From positions 186,001 through 250,000 of the forward strand of contig BCHU01000016.1 in NCBI GenBank assembly GCA_001599715.1: DNA of 64,000 bases. Reading direction: 5' to 3'. Source of the stretch: Phaeotremella fagi (Eukaryota; Basidiomycota; Tremellomycetes; Tremellales; Phaeotremellaceae). Below the pieces are notes generated by a model, which worked only from the letters and a program-made list of their open reading frames with translations, did no database searches and was not told where the DNA came from. Each line of letters begins with the position of its first letter. The first letter of the stretch is position 1. Both the position numbers and the translations under genes were made by a program. Shown here one piece after another: positions 36,820-48,365 of this stretch.

Positions 36820-38416
36820 ATGCAGCGTAAAGTTCTCAATTTGGTCGTATGGCCTTATCTAGCCAAGACAAGGCCGGTCACAGCCACAACCACAACCACC
36901 ACCCTCCCTCAATATTCTTCGACATTCACTACCTCAGCCTCACTTCATCTCCCATCACCGCCATCAACCTCGACCTCAACACCTTCTGCCTCCCTCTCAC
37001 AACCATCCTGGCCTCTATCCAAAGACACAGATCTACCCCCCATACTGGATAGATCACATTTATCGCCAACAGAGTTTCTCGGTTTAGATGATTCTGATTC
37101 TCGTTTTCCACCTTATGCAGAGAGTTCTGCTATGGCTTTGAAGAGGATTATTCTGATTCATGAGAGGTTGAATAGAGGTTCTAGGATGGGTGAGTGTTTG
37201 TGTTGGGGTATATTGTACTCTTGCTGATTGGGTTATAGATAAACGTCGACAGATTGACGAAGAGAATGAAGTAACGCCAGCGCAGAACACTATCTCTACC
37301 AAATCAACCACCCAACCCCAATCAAGTCTATCATCACTGGACATCAACAAAACTAAACCAAAACTCGACCTCGAACCAAAACCGCCGGAACCTTCCAAAT
37401 TCCTCTCGATCCCCATCCACTCCAAATCCAAATTCAGAACAACCTCAAAACCCGAAATCAATGACCCACTCCCACCATCCCTCAGAAAACTGTTCAAAGC
37501 AAAATTATATCGTCTAGCCGTATTCTCCATAATCAAAATACCGGAATACATCTCTGACGACCACTTGATAACTTACTCTGTGGATAAACTTCGACGTGAA
37601 GGCGCTGGGAAGTTGGCGAATCGACTTGAAAACACTTTTATCAAGTTTCAGGAGAATATGGATAATTTTTCTAATGGGGATGATAAGGGGAAAGAAAAAT
37701 CTATTGGGTTGGCTAAGAATGAAGAGAAATTTGGGTATAGATTACCACCTGATCATTGGGATATACCTAAATCACCTCCAACCTCTGTCAAAACTATCAC
37801 CCTCCCGTCAGGAATCAAATCAACCCACAAAACCCGATTAACAGCTTATTACAATTCCCAACTAACCTATTTGATGAGCAAGAAAATCCATCCGTCAATC
37901 CCATCGATCCTTTCTTCCCAGCCAACAAGCCGTCGAAACAAAACCCGATCGCCAAATGGGAATTTATATCAACTTCGAGAACTACTGGTGAAGATCGATA
38001 AATTGGAGAAACATCGGGGATTCGTTCCGGATAGAATCACTGTGAATCTGATAGTCAAATGTTGGCTGAGATGTGCGAATGGAATAGGTGAAGGCGCAGG
38101 ATTGGATGGACGTTGGAGAGTCATTCCTAATCATCATGCACAACGGTCTAGGGTGGTATGGAAAACCTACTGTAAAGTCACATTCGGGGTGGAAGAGATA
38201 AGAGCGTTATTCGATTTAATCAGTCGATTAATGGTTCCCCCCGATTACGATTCTAGTTTTGGGAGAGATAACGATCCGATAGAGTATGAAAGACATTTAC
38301 GACCTTTTGCGGAGAATGTTAAAGCTGCTCTGAAGGTTCGAGGCGATAGGATTGGTCATGGGGTAGTGGTGGATTGGCAGAGAAGGATGAAAGAGAGGTT
38401 CGTATCTGGAACTTGA
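36820..38416 (+). CDS. putative mitochondrial PPR-like protein
   Basis: About 515 aa in two exons with one intron (37190-37238). The N-terminus is basic and free of acidic residues for about 40 positions, then Ser/Thr/Pro-rich, which suggests a mitochondrial presequence. A central helical block has 'SLRKLFKAKLYRLAVFSIIK' and a C-terminal block has 'RGFVPDRITVNLIVKCWLRC', which resembles one pentatricopeptide helix pair with the typical 'PDxxTxNxLI'. I see one or two such units and not a full array, so the call is tentative. If correct, it would act in organellar RNA metabolism. It converges on TRM9 with 72 bp between stops. Confidence 0.6.
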
Positions 38417-38488
38417 AATTTGTATACATTAGATTATATGCATTGCATGGCGACGTGTTGAGAGATACAAATTTTATACAAAGGTTGA

Positions 38489-39563
38489 TCATTTCTCCTC
38501 TGCTATTCCTAAACCAACTTCACCCTCCAACCACCAGTTATCAGCTTCCCAACCAACTCCACTTATCCTTAACCATCTAGAATTCTGGGGTACAGAGTCC
38601 AGAGCATTGATCACGACGTATCCCTCTATCTCAGCTGCTTCCCGAACCATATTCTCCAATTCACCTTGGACGAAAAGATGATAATATCGATGTAAGATTT
38701 GGGGTTCCGTTTCCGTTGCGGTTTCTGCTTCGGTTTCTAGTTCAGATGGGGTCGGTTTCTTCAGAGGTAAAACCCATGGAACTAATACATCCTGTATCCT
38801 CTCCTCCCCGGTGGAGGTGGTAGGGGTAACGGTTGGATCAACAGCTCCTAACACCGTAGCCGTCGTTCCCATCTTCCGACGTGAATTCGTCCCTTGTTCA
38901 TATGCCCAGACGTATAACATGAATTTCGAGTAGGGTGGGGAGAGATTATGAGAAAGTAGGGGTAGGAAGGACTTGATGATTTTCATTAGGGTTGGTTGGT
39001 CGTTGTGACTCACCTGTATCGATCGTCTTCTACGGATATGGGTTGAGAGATGATGAATAGCTGCGATGGAGATATAAAAATCCTTTGTTTTAATACATCA
39101 GCTCCAACCACAGAGTAATCTTCTTTTGGGGGGACATACGAATATCCCTTTCCTGAATCCATCAAATATCAAATCACCACGAACACACTCCCCACCACTC
39201 CCTCGACCAAACGAATCAACCTGTTTCAACGCATGACTCAATAACCCCGTACTCCTGTCCAAAGCTATCATCCGAGACCCATTGGTGACTATAGGCAAGT
39301 ATTTCCCGTTCCCAGCTCCCGAGTCTAGACCTATTGAATTGGGAGGTAGCGAATGGAGGAAAGATTCGATTAGTGGCCATGGCTACATGCGATTCCAGTT
39401 TTAGCTTGGTCTAGATGATAGGACTGGGACGGGAACTGACCTTGAATCGGGTTTGCGCAAAATGAGGTGCTATCTTTTCGTACACTTCGTGAACCTTTTC
39501 TTGTTCTTCTAGGGAGGGGGTGGAGGTTGATAGTGAGATTGGGATTGGAGTCGCTTTGGGCAT
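38489..39563 (-). CDS. TRM9: tRNA wobble-uridine methyltransferase Trm9
   Basis: SAM-dependent enzyme that methylates carboxymethyluridine at tRNA position 34 to mcm5U, acting with Trm112. After 'MPKATPIPISLSTS' the family start 'LEEQEKVHEVYEKIAPHFAQ' appears, then 'TRFKPWPLIESFLHSLP', the SAM loop 'GLDSGAGNGKYLP', 'MIALDRSTGLLSHA', 'YISIAAIHHLSTHIRRRRSI', 'KFMLYVWAYEQG', 'DVLVPWVLP' and the end-signature 'RYYHLFVQGELENMVREA' and 'DNWWLEGEV'. All are diagnostic of Trm9/ALKBH8-type domains; no AlkB domain is present. The ATG at 39561-39563 is the first in frame after an upstream stop. Two introns. About 310 aa. Confidence 0.93.
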
Positions 39564-40167
39564 TTGGATAGGTTCGTTGTGGTGTTTGATAGACTTTTGA
39601 TGCTCTGCTTTGAAATAGTGGTTGTTTCGAAATTTTGGTTCCGTTCTGTGGCTTGGCTGGTTGGTGCTGGTACATGATTCTATTCATGATTGAGAGTTTT
39701 TCGAGATACGTTATTGTGGGGAGGATGTATAAGGGCTGACTACTGTAGATTGAATCTCTAAGAGAATGGATGGGCTGCTGAAATGTAAGAATACAGAGGA
39801 CATTTGACGAGGAAGATAGAATGTATCGCTCCTAAGCACTCCCCTGCCACTTCTCCCTTGGCAAACGTTCATTGAAAGAGATAAACCATATTCACACCTT
39901 GTGAGGTGATCGAATTTTCGTCAATTACCCATTACTATCGTTGGTGGTAAGTGAAGAAATGGGATTGGAAAGAGAGAGACCACGAAACAAGCACATTTCA
40001 AACACCCGCGTACGGAGGGTTAAATCCTTACTGCAGAGTAGAAACCCAAAATCCAACTATTTGATGCATTCACTTTGACCTTCTGATTTCGATTTGATTG
40101 GATTCCCATTTTGATTTCCTTCCTACAACCTTTTCTTCTTTATCTATCATTTGATCACCGTTCCATT
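39564..40167. other. intergenic, no gene seen
   Basis: 604 bp upstream of TRM9 and downstream of the acidic-protein gene. Frames overlapping the TRM9 start region are in the wrong phase. Confidence 0.4.
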
Positions 40168-40824
40168 CTAAGCAACTTTGACTTTCTTAGATTCACCTTC
40201 ACCTTCAACTTTAGCTTCGTCTTCGACTTCGTCTTCAACCTCAGCTTTTCGTTTAGTTGGAGCAGCGGCAGCAGCGGGGGCGGCATCATCAGCTTTAGCT
40301 TCAGGTTCAGCTGCAACTTCCCCATCTTCATCATCGTATTCCTCGTCATCCTCCTCCTCTTCGACTTCAGCTTGATCCTTCTGTTTTCATCATCAGTATC
40401 TACCCAGAACCAAGACTTACGTTATAGAAATCAGCTAAAATCTTTCTCCGGTCTTCCGCATCTTCACCTTCGTCCTCTTCATCATATTCTTCCTCATCTT
40501 CTTCATCGTCTTCTCCGAACTCCTCATCATCCTCTTCTCCATCGTCATCATCGGGAATCCCTGTGTCCTCTTCCTATCGCAGTCGTTAGCTCTGATATTG
40601 AACAAGTACCTGGACTTGGACTCGGACTCACATCATACTCCTCATCCTCCTCTTCTTCTTCGTATTCTTCATCCTCAACTTCTTCGCTGGCTACGACTAA
40701 ATATCCATGGTGGTCAGTGGAAAACGTGCGTGGGGGTCTTTGGCCGATACGACAGTTGTCACAGTGGATAGACTGTTGATGGAATGATCAAGATACGAGA
40801 CTTACCTTCTTTCTCTGCTGACAT
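40168..40824 (-). CDS. highly acidic nuclear-type protein (~155 aa)
   Basis: Starts MSAEKE in a 19-nt exon, then three exons dominated by Glu and Asp runs, the segment 'EDRRKILADFYNKDQAEVEE', an Ala-rich linker and two basic patches: 'APTKRKAEVEDE' and the C-terminal 'ESKKVKVA'. Composition (about half D/E plus short NLS-like clusters) suggests a histone-binding or chromatin/ribosome-biogenesis factor, but no named domain is visible. The repeated GAN codons leave a long plus-strand antisense frame (about 40111-40779), which I regard as a by-product. Confidence 0.68.
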
Positions 40825-41220
40825 TTTTGGTAAATGAGTTGTGTTGTTGTTGAGAGGATGTATAGATGGAAGGGTGGGAATGGAACGAAAGAGAATTGTT
40901 TACTATATACAGTACTCTACGCACTCTGCCAACTCAGAACGTGGACGTCATAACAAGTGGATTGTTTATTCTGTCCTCCGACTTAAAGGTGATTTGTATT
41001 TTAGAGGCAAAAGGTGATAGCGAGGATGCATAGAGGCTAGATATGCCAGGGTTCACTATCCACAGACGGTTCACTCCCATGTCAGTCCACTTTTCTCTCT
41101 GATCTATTGAGCAGAAGAGATAAAAGTCCCTTCTCTCCACTGACTGCGACGTGAACAATTAACGTGGCGAAGTGATCGTAAATACAGACAAGATCCAACA
41201 ACTTCTCCCCAAGACCCCCT
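40825..41220. other. intergenic, promoter of the acidic-protein gene
   Basis: 396 bp. A TATATACAGTA stretch lies about 80 bp upstream of the acidic-protein ATG. No gene seen. Confidence 0.35.
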
Positions 41221-42133
41221 CTAATCGTTGATCTGTATCCCCCGCCTCTTCCTCCATTTCCTTAACCCCTCATCAAACAGACGTCGATCAGTACAATTCG
41301 ACACCAGCTGCATGGTAACGCCCAAAGATTCAACTTCGAAATTCCGATGTTCGTCGTCAAAGAAGAGCTACCGTGTGTATTTTGAGTTTATTTTCATTTT
41401 CTAATCAGTTGAGGGGATTCACGTACCATCTGTTCATAGGGTAGTCCGGTTTTACGATGTATCTCTTTGAAATGTTTCAATTTCGAACCTAAACGTCAAT
41501 CAATGCGTTAATTCTTCAAAGTTGAGAATCAATATTGAGATCTTCAGCGTACCTGGATATATTTCCATCTGAATGGGATCAGAAAATGAATTTTAGCTAT
41601 GAAAGTAACGTACACTATTGAAATAAGTAACAGCTCTAACGACCTGACCATCCTCTCCCGGTAGTAACAAGAGATTCAAAGCCTCTCGAGCTCTACATCA
41701 ATCAGTACTTTCCACAATAAAGCCACCTACAATTCAGTAGCGCTAGTTCTAGAAGCCGCTGCGATGTGTATCCTTCGTCTCTTAAGTTCAGCCAGTATAC
41801 TCGGGACCTCTGGGTAGAATTCTAACGGTTGTCCTCGCCTATCAACTAATTTGTTGATGGTTTCACCAGTCCTTTTGATTGGGGGTGAGATGTGTGTCTG
41901 GATCGTTTGTGTTAATTGGTATCTGTCTTTCAGTTGGTTTGACTCACGTCGATCCATAAATCCCATAAGGTATAGCTACACCGTCCAAATCAGCCTAAAG
42001 ATTTCTGTGCTTTGCACAAACACTGCACTTACTCCAAATCAAAAGCCACTAAAAGTGGGAAAGCGTTTGGATCATCTTTATCCAGTCTCTGTGAGATCTC
42101 TACTGGAGGTGAATCTTCTTTCCTTCTAGGCAT
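41221..42133 (-). CDS. magnesium-dependent phosphatase 1 (MDP-1, HAD superfamily)
   Basis: HAD-type phosphatase, thought to act on protein phosphotyrosine or fructosamine-6-phosphate in repair. Spliced motif I reads 'LLVAFDLDYTLWDLWID' (nucleophile and acid Asp of D-x-D-x-T), then 'HISPPIKR', 'EFYPEVPSILAELKRR', motif II 'IHIAAASRTSATEL', 'EIYPGSKLKHFKEI' with the motif III Lys, 'GLPYEQM' and motif IV 'LFFDDEHRN', ending 'VTMQLV ... RRGIQIND'. This is the complete MDP-1 signature in about 200 aa. About seven short introns. Divergent from the ferredoxin gene with 175 bp between the ATGs. Confidence 0.9.
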
Positions 42134-42308
42134 TTTGATGAAATGTCAGACGTATGTGTACTTATCTGGATATCAGAAGTCTTGAAGATACTTTTGGTAC
42201 GAAGCGGAGATCCTACGATATCCGTTAAATTCAATTGCCGAATCAAAAACATCACCCGTCAAAAAAAGAATTATCAACTTTTGGATAGTATAAATAACAT
42301 CAGTCAAC
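42134..42308. promoter_or_regulatory. short bidirectional promoter, MDP-1 / YAH1
   Basis: 175 bp separate the two ATGs; any transcription signals for both genes must lie here or inside the transcribed regions. No TATA box is obvious. Confidence 0.5.
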
Positions 42309-43131
42309 ATGTCAAAATCAATAAGAATCATCAGACAACAACTCCTGTTGAAGTCATCCAGAACATCTACGATAAGCCAATCGACAACCTTCTTAAAACC
42401 AGCCCAAAATTTATCAAAGTTCCAGCAGGTATCCGTGATTTCAAGATCTTTTCATCTCTCGTCCAGTGAGCTAGTTTATTCCTTCTTTGACGGTCTCATA
42501 GCTGAAAATATTGTAGTAAGGTGTCATGGTGATATTGTCCGACCGAAGCCTGGTACTGGGTATGTCGTTTTTCTAGTGATATCGAATTCTGCTGATAATT
42601 TTGTGCGACAGGATCAAAGTTACATTCCGTGATTCTAAAGGGAACGATATAAAGACGATAGAAGGTAACGAGGGTGATGACCTATTAAGTCTAGCCCACG
42701 AATATGATATAGATCTAGAGGGTGAGTCCTCATTCAACCGTTTCGAGATCTTGTTTAATGATTTGTTGCAGGCGCTTGCGAAGGTTCGGTAGCATGTTCG
42801 ACTTGTCATGTTATCCTCGAACCGGAATTTTACGATAAACTGCCTGAACCCGATGATGAAGAGAATGACATGTTGGATCTAGCTTTCGGTTTGGAGGATA
42901 CGTAAGTCCAGTTCATCTTGGGTTAAATGGTGAAGCTGAGATAAAGATTCAGTTCACGTCTCGGTTGTCAAGTTCATCTCACTCGTGAACTCGACGGTTT
43001 GGTGGCTACGCTACCTGCCGCTACACGGAATATGTATGTTGATGGTAAGTTTTCTCATCAAAAGTTTTACATCAAAACATTACAATAACGAACTAAAATC
43101 GACCATAGGGGCAAAAGCAAGAACGCATTGA
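42309..43131 (+). CDS. YAH1: mitochondrial adrenodoxin-type [2Fe-2S] ferredoxin
   Basis: Electron carrier for iron-sulfur cluster assembly and heme A/coenzyme Q synthesis in the mitochondrial matrix. The first 55 residues are Arg/Ser-rich and nearly free of acidic residues ([17 protein letters not shown]), a typical presequence. The ferredoxin fold follows: '[20 protein letters not shown]', '[20 protein letters not shown]', then the cluster ligands in C-x5-C-x2-C ('[10 protein letters not shown]') and the fourth Cys in '[13 protein letters not shown]', with '[18 protein letters not shown]' as in adrenodoxins. Five or six exons; stop at 43129-43131. About 195 aa. Confidence 0.95.
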
Positions 43132-43312
43132 TAGTTATAATTTCCTATATGTATTTAAATTCCAAATCGTTTTTCAAATACTACTCTCTACTATTTACAT
43201 TCAAACTATTCAACATCCGACGGTCTTTGGTCAAACGCCATGAAAGAAGCGTCGTATGTCACACTAGTCCTCGATTACTCGTCTGTCCGTTAGTCAAACA
43301 ATACCTTGGTCT

Positions 43313-44936
43313 TTACTCACGCTCTGTCGATGAACTGAATGGATTTTCGGTACCCTTACTCTCAATATCTGAAGTTAACCCCGATCTAGATGTACACGGA
43401 GCGGATATGGACTAGAAGACCATCAAAATCAAGCCACAAAGATATACGACTTACCATCTCGACATCATATGATTTATAGATTTGAATATGTGAAACACTA
43501 GGACGACCACGGGTACTGTCACCGAAAACTTGTTTGGAACCTCCAGAACTGAGATAGGCTTGAAATTGTTTTCGACTGAGCTCTGTTAATCCTGATCTAA
43601 CCAGGTTAGAAGGGTACGACTCACGTCCGTAATGACCAGACAACGGCAAACCAGTAGAACACAGCTTGGAATCCTTGGGTATTTCGAATCCTTCCTTGTC
43701 AATACTTCAATTCAGTTGGGGGTTACTTACCAATTTTCACTGGTTGCGAATAGTCCCGCGACGTAGAAGAATGTTACTAACATTGGTGGAATCCTGTGTA
43801 CGATTAGGATGAGATTTTGATTGTTGATTTCTTGTGTGAGAAATGAATAGTACACTTACATTGTTTCTGTTATTGATAATATCATTTTATCGAGGACGCT
43901 GTTGGTATTGACGAAGACTGATTTCATTCGAATGAGGGGGATCATGATCAAAACAGCGATCATGAGATCGATAACTACGATGATCAGAAACTGATTTTAA
44001 CAGGTACACAATACAATACAGTAAGTATGAAACCCAACTTACTCAAGGTAGTGAAACAACAAACCTCTTGCATCTGAACAGCAGAGATACTAATCTTATG
44101 ATCGTAAATCCAGAAATCATCAAGTTCAGTCTGTGTAGATGAACTATCATAATACGGATAAGTGAGTGCGTAGATATCCATGACCATTCCAGCTAGGAAG
44201 GAAAGATTCATCAATCCGAATAAAGGGATTCCGATTGATTTTCGTCGATTCCAGAGGATGTAGGCCCGGAGACCGAAGAAGAGTTGGGAGAGGTAGGCGA
44301 CTATTAGATTGCTTATGCAGATTGTTTGGAGGTATACCTGTGGGTTGGGCTCAGTTTTGAAGTTTTGGGGGAGGTGGAGGTTGGTGGACTTACGGTATCG
44401 AGGTATTCTATACTTCCTTCGTCGTCTAGATGCATTACTATGTTGTACACATCTAAACAAACTTGAACAAGGATTGAACTGTGGATATGAAAGACAAAAG
44501 TTAGTGAACCATTTGAAAATACAAGCAGACATACCATGTTAGAATTGATACAGCGTATAAAATGATTTTATGTAACAATCGATCATCTTTGTTATTGATC
44601 ACATGTTGAGTCGTCTATAAGATAATGAGATTAGGTATATGAAGTGAGTGAGAATCAAATGAACGGAATTCCAATGAACTGACGAGAGTTAAACATATAC
44701 CAATGAAGACCGCTAGAATAACAGCTCCGATCCATTTCGGCTATGACTTCGTCAATTGAATTTCTTTTTTCGAAATATCAATCGACTCACTTGAGCAATA
44801 TCGAGTGGACTAGCATGCTATGAGGTTGGCATTCAGTGTTGTAGTCGAATTTGATGAGAGGAACAAGGGTGCTTACTTCTTCCAAAGCGTCCGCTATGAC
44901 GGATGCGTTCGTACCTGTGTGCCATGCCCAACGCAT
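43313..44936 (-). CDS. DUF6534-like multi-pass membrane protein, paralogue A
   Basis: First of three adjacent paralogues on the minus strand. Predicted seven-span-like protein of a large basidiomycete family of unknown function. Diagnostic parts are a hydrophobic N-terminal block, 'LIVAYLSQLFFGLRAYILWN', 'GLMNLSFLAGMVMDIYALTY' followed by Tyr/Asp/Ser-rich 'PYYDSSSTQTELDDF', several further membrane helices, and the tail 'RKQFQAYLSSGGSKQVFG' and 'SYDVEM'. The start at 44936 (MRWAWHTGTNASVIADALEE) is chosen by frame and similarity to the N-termini of the paralogues; a downstream start is possible. About nine introns. Possibly a receptor-like protein, but no ligand or coupling is known. Confidence 0.7.
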
Positions 44937-45918
44937 ATCGTTATTGATTCCGATGAAGTTAAAACAATCAAAGATAAATCAGCGAGCAAGTGGGGAATGA
45001 AAAGTAGTTTCGAAGAAATCAAAAAGAGGGGTTCTTTCGAGATAAAAGACTCATATTTATACTCATCCGTGCTCCTTAAAGAACTGCGCTCAATTTTCAA
45101 TTTTCTCCGAACATCAATTGACAGCCATCATCATTTTACTTGTTCAAAGGTACAAATAGAAGATTCACCCTAAATTAAAGACAAAGTGAGTGTCCAAAGG
45201 ATTCTCGAAAGGGACACATGTTCATTATCAAGTCTAAGAGCCAAAGACGAAGATTGCGAAAACTGGAACAATCCAATTAATCAAAGTCAGAAAGTCATTC
45301 CTTTTCTTACAAAACACACAAAACACACACACACAAAGGCTTTGTGCGAAGGAGATCCGCCACTCTGGATTTCGTGTTTGATTGGGATCTACCTGTAACG
45401 TTCGAGGCTGTACAAGTACAGTGTTATTGTTTCCTTTGTGATTCCTAAAGTGACTTTAAGTAGATCAATACATGTGTCGATCTTTTCAAAGTACACGATC
45501 AGCTCATCTAGCCATCAGGAAGCCTCTTGCTATATTGTAGTTGTCGGAAAACTACTGTTTACTGTCCTTGTCCTTGTGTGTTTGATGTTCTTCGATCAAT
45601 CACGGAACTCAGATTTGTCTCTGCTGTTGATCCGAGAAAATTGGAGGTGCATAAATATACCTTAATTTTACTTGAACTTGTTCGATGTACCCAGAGACTC
45701 GTGGTTGTTTAAAGACATTAAATATGTTACTGCATTATAATCATTCTCCTATTGTATATAACGTCTTTATAGAAACAAGAATAAAAAACAGATCCCTCCC
45801 GGCTGATACATTAAATTGGTATTATAAATGACTACAAAAAATGAATAGAAATCGAAAACCCAAACAATGTTTTTGGTTCATTTTGAAGTGAGAGAATTTC
45901 ATTGAAAGGCTACACGAG
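44937..45918. other. intergenic between DUF6534 paralogues A and B
   Basis: About 980 bp. The only notable sites are a TGTACNNGTACA element (45409-45420) and a short ACACACAAAACACACACACAC run (about 45316). Short frames are not credible. Confidence 0.4.
45409..45420. promoter_or_regulatory. TGTACNNGTACA element, copy 3
   Basis: TGTACAAGTACA, 473 bp upstream of the ATG of DUF6534 paralogue A. Confidence 0.45.
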
Positions 45919-47550
45919 TTATTCCCTAATCACATTGGCTGTCTCATCAACATCTTTTCGAATGCCTTTTTTGGTTATATCGGTCAGCATATTCTTATCA
46001 GTTTTTCTAATGTTGCTCACCTCTCCCTGTTTCCCACTAAAAGGACTATCTAGAGTTTGCATATCGACATTTTCACAGCCGAGTTCTGATCCAGGTGAGG
46101 ATTGACCCTAATGAAAATGATATCAGTATTTTGTCTCAAAACGAACGGCTCAACGTACAGCTTCTACATCATAAGATCTTTGACTACCAGTGACAGTCGA
46201 TGATAACGCTCGAATCGCCATGCCTCTTTGAGAACCACTTGAACTTAAATAGTTCTGGAACTTTGTTCGTCTATTGATTATATCAGTGTGCAGTGCTGGA
46301 TGGTGCAGAGATAGACTTACGTTCCCATTGACCAGACTACTGCGAACCAATAGAAAACCGAATGAAAACCTTGAGCGTTTCTCAACCTTTTGGGTTATCA
46401 ATATGTATTCTAACGTAGTCGAAACTCAAGAGCTTACCAGTTAGCAGTGGATTGTGTATGAAATAAGGCGATGATGTAGAAGAGTGACATCAACATTGGT
46501 GGTAGCCTTTGATCACTTCAGCTTTGAGTCATTTGGTTTGTCTGTTCAACTTACATTGTCTCGGTCAACGTTAAGATAATCTTATTGATGACACCGTTTG
46601 TAGCTGCGAAACCAGATTTCATACGAACGAGAGCGGCGATGATCAAAGAGGTGATGACGGTATCGGTGACTGTGCATTGTTAGTCTATCTGTTAATTCTC
46701 AGACCAGAGAAAGTCCTCACGTAATGTTGGGGAACAGCAGATCTCCTGCATTTGAGCACTCATCAAATTCAATTGACCCATCCAACTCAACATCGCCCCA
46801 ATCGCTTCCGGTGTAGACGAAGCATCATAGAACGGTTGAGTGAAGGCGTAGATATCATCCATTAAGCCAACTATCAATGCTACGTGCATTAAACCAAATA
46901 CGACTATACCGACGATCTTGCGTCTTTGCCAGAGAACGTAGGCTCTCCAACCGAAGAAGAGTTGAGCGCAGTATGCTACCCAGAGATTACAGAAGCATTC
47001 GGTGATGAGAAGGAGCTTGAGTTTGTGTTATTAGAGTTCTTTGTTGTATTCAAAGGGTTACACTTACTGTATCGACGTACTCGTAGTCTGCTACTGTGTT
47101 GAAATTGTCCACAATGTGCTTAGAAGCCACAGAAACCATAATCAAGTTGGCCCTGTATTCGATACCGTCAATATGTATACGTCAAAACTTGACACCATCG
47201 TACTCACACTGTGAGAAAGACAATCGCAAATAGAAGGAACCTATGAAATAATCTATCGTCCTTGACTTTGATAACATGTTGAATGGTCTGTCGTCAGTGA
47301 AGTCTAGTTAAAATCACTCACAAGAACCAAATTCCCCCCGACAAAAAGTGCCAACAGTGTTCCACCTGCAATTTGAGCCTTTGAGATTGTTAGTACATAC
47401 AGAAGCCGATGTTCGATAGTGGGACTTACATGCATAATGGTTACATTGGATTCTCCCTGAAATGTATCAGTAAAACAATTATCGAATAACTAGAAGGAGA
47501 TAGAGACCACTCACCCCTTCACGTAGATTAGCAAGCGTCGTCGCGTCCAT
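45919..47550 (-). CDS. DUF6534-like multi-pass membrane protein, paralogue B
   Basis: Starts 'MDATTLANLREG' and shows the family core: 'AQLFFGWRAYVLWQRRKIVG' (about 46925-46965), 'VALIVGLMDDIYAFTQPFYD' (matching 'MVMDIYALTYPYYD' of A), 'LMSAQMQEICC', then membrane helices around 46550-46680. The cytosolic tail has 'RTKFQNYLSSSGSQRG', 'SQRSYDVEA' and a polar end '...DETANVIRE' with stop at 45919. The intron pattern follows paralogue A. About 390 aa. Function unknown. Confidence 0.7.
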
Positions 47551-48270
47551 GATGAATCGAGATGAGTAGTTTTGAAGATCAAAGGGATGAGATTACTACG
47601 GAAACCGAAGATCAAGTAAAGAGAATGATCGAGGAGAGAAATTATGAACGTTAACCATGATATTTATACCATTGTCGTTTTGATGTTTTCATTGATCACG
47701 ACTTCCTTGAAAGGTCGATGAGGGGAAAAGGCTTCATTTGGAGCTAAAAAATCTTTAAAAGGTATGGAAGGAGGAAAGGATTGGGGTGAAGGACTTAAAA
47801 AAAAGTTTTTGATGACTTTCGGTACGTGTTTGTGTTCATTGATATAGAAGGGTGGAATATGAGAAATCCTTCTGAGTCGAAGAATTGTTTTGAACACAAA
47901 GGGAAATGTGATACAGAAAGTTAAAGGGAAACTTTGAAGGAAAAGGCATTCTGTTTCAAAATCGCTGATCATCATTAAATGATGGTTCCTGCTGAAACGG
48001 GCGGTATGGCCCTTTCAAACAACTCTGTCCTCTCAAAAAGAAGTTAACCAGGGCGCAACTCCTCTGATGAACCGTTTTTGATCATCAAACAGACATCAGG
48101 CAATATTGTAGCACGAGCTTCCAACCCCGTTATCTGGCTCGGAGGCAATTCAATTGCTGGTAACACTAGCTGTACGAGTACACATTGTTCATCATAAAAT
48201 ACAGCTTAACAATTCTTCAAAGCACTTTCGAAGTCCTACGATCGCCGTTTAGCCAATTGATCGGTCAAAT
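47551..48270. other. intergenic between DUF6534 paralogues B and C
   Basis: 720 bp; a minus-strand frame at about 47664-47975 is unsupported. Contains the fourth TGTACNNGTACA element. Confidence 0.4.
48171..48182. promoter_or_regulatory. TGTACNNGTACA element, copy 4
   Basis: TGTACGAGTACA, about 620 bp upstream of the ATG of DUF6534 paralogue B and about 90-180 bp beyond the stop of C. Confidence 0.45.
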
Positions 48271-48365
48271 TCAATGGACACTTACGAGATATCCGTCCTC
48301 AACAACTTTTCCTCTCTTGACACCGCTCTGTGTTTCTGAGCTTTCTTGGTCCTTTCTTAGTATTT

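Noticed and set aside
40111..40779. 222-codon plus-strand frame rich in Phe/Ser/Leu
   Set aside because: It is antisense to the acidic-protein gene; the reverse complement of Glu/Asp codons gives such a frame. It crosses the introns of the real gene.
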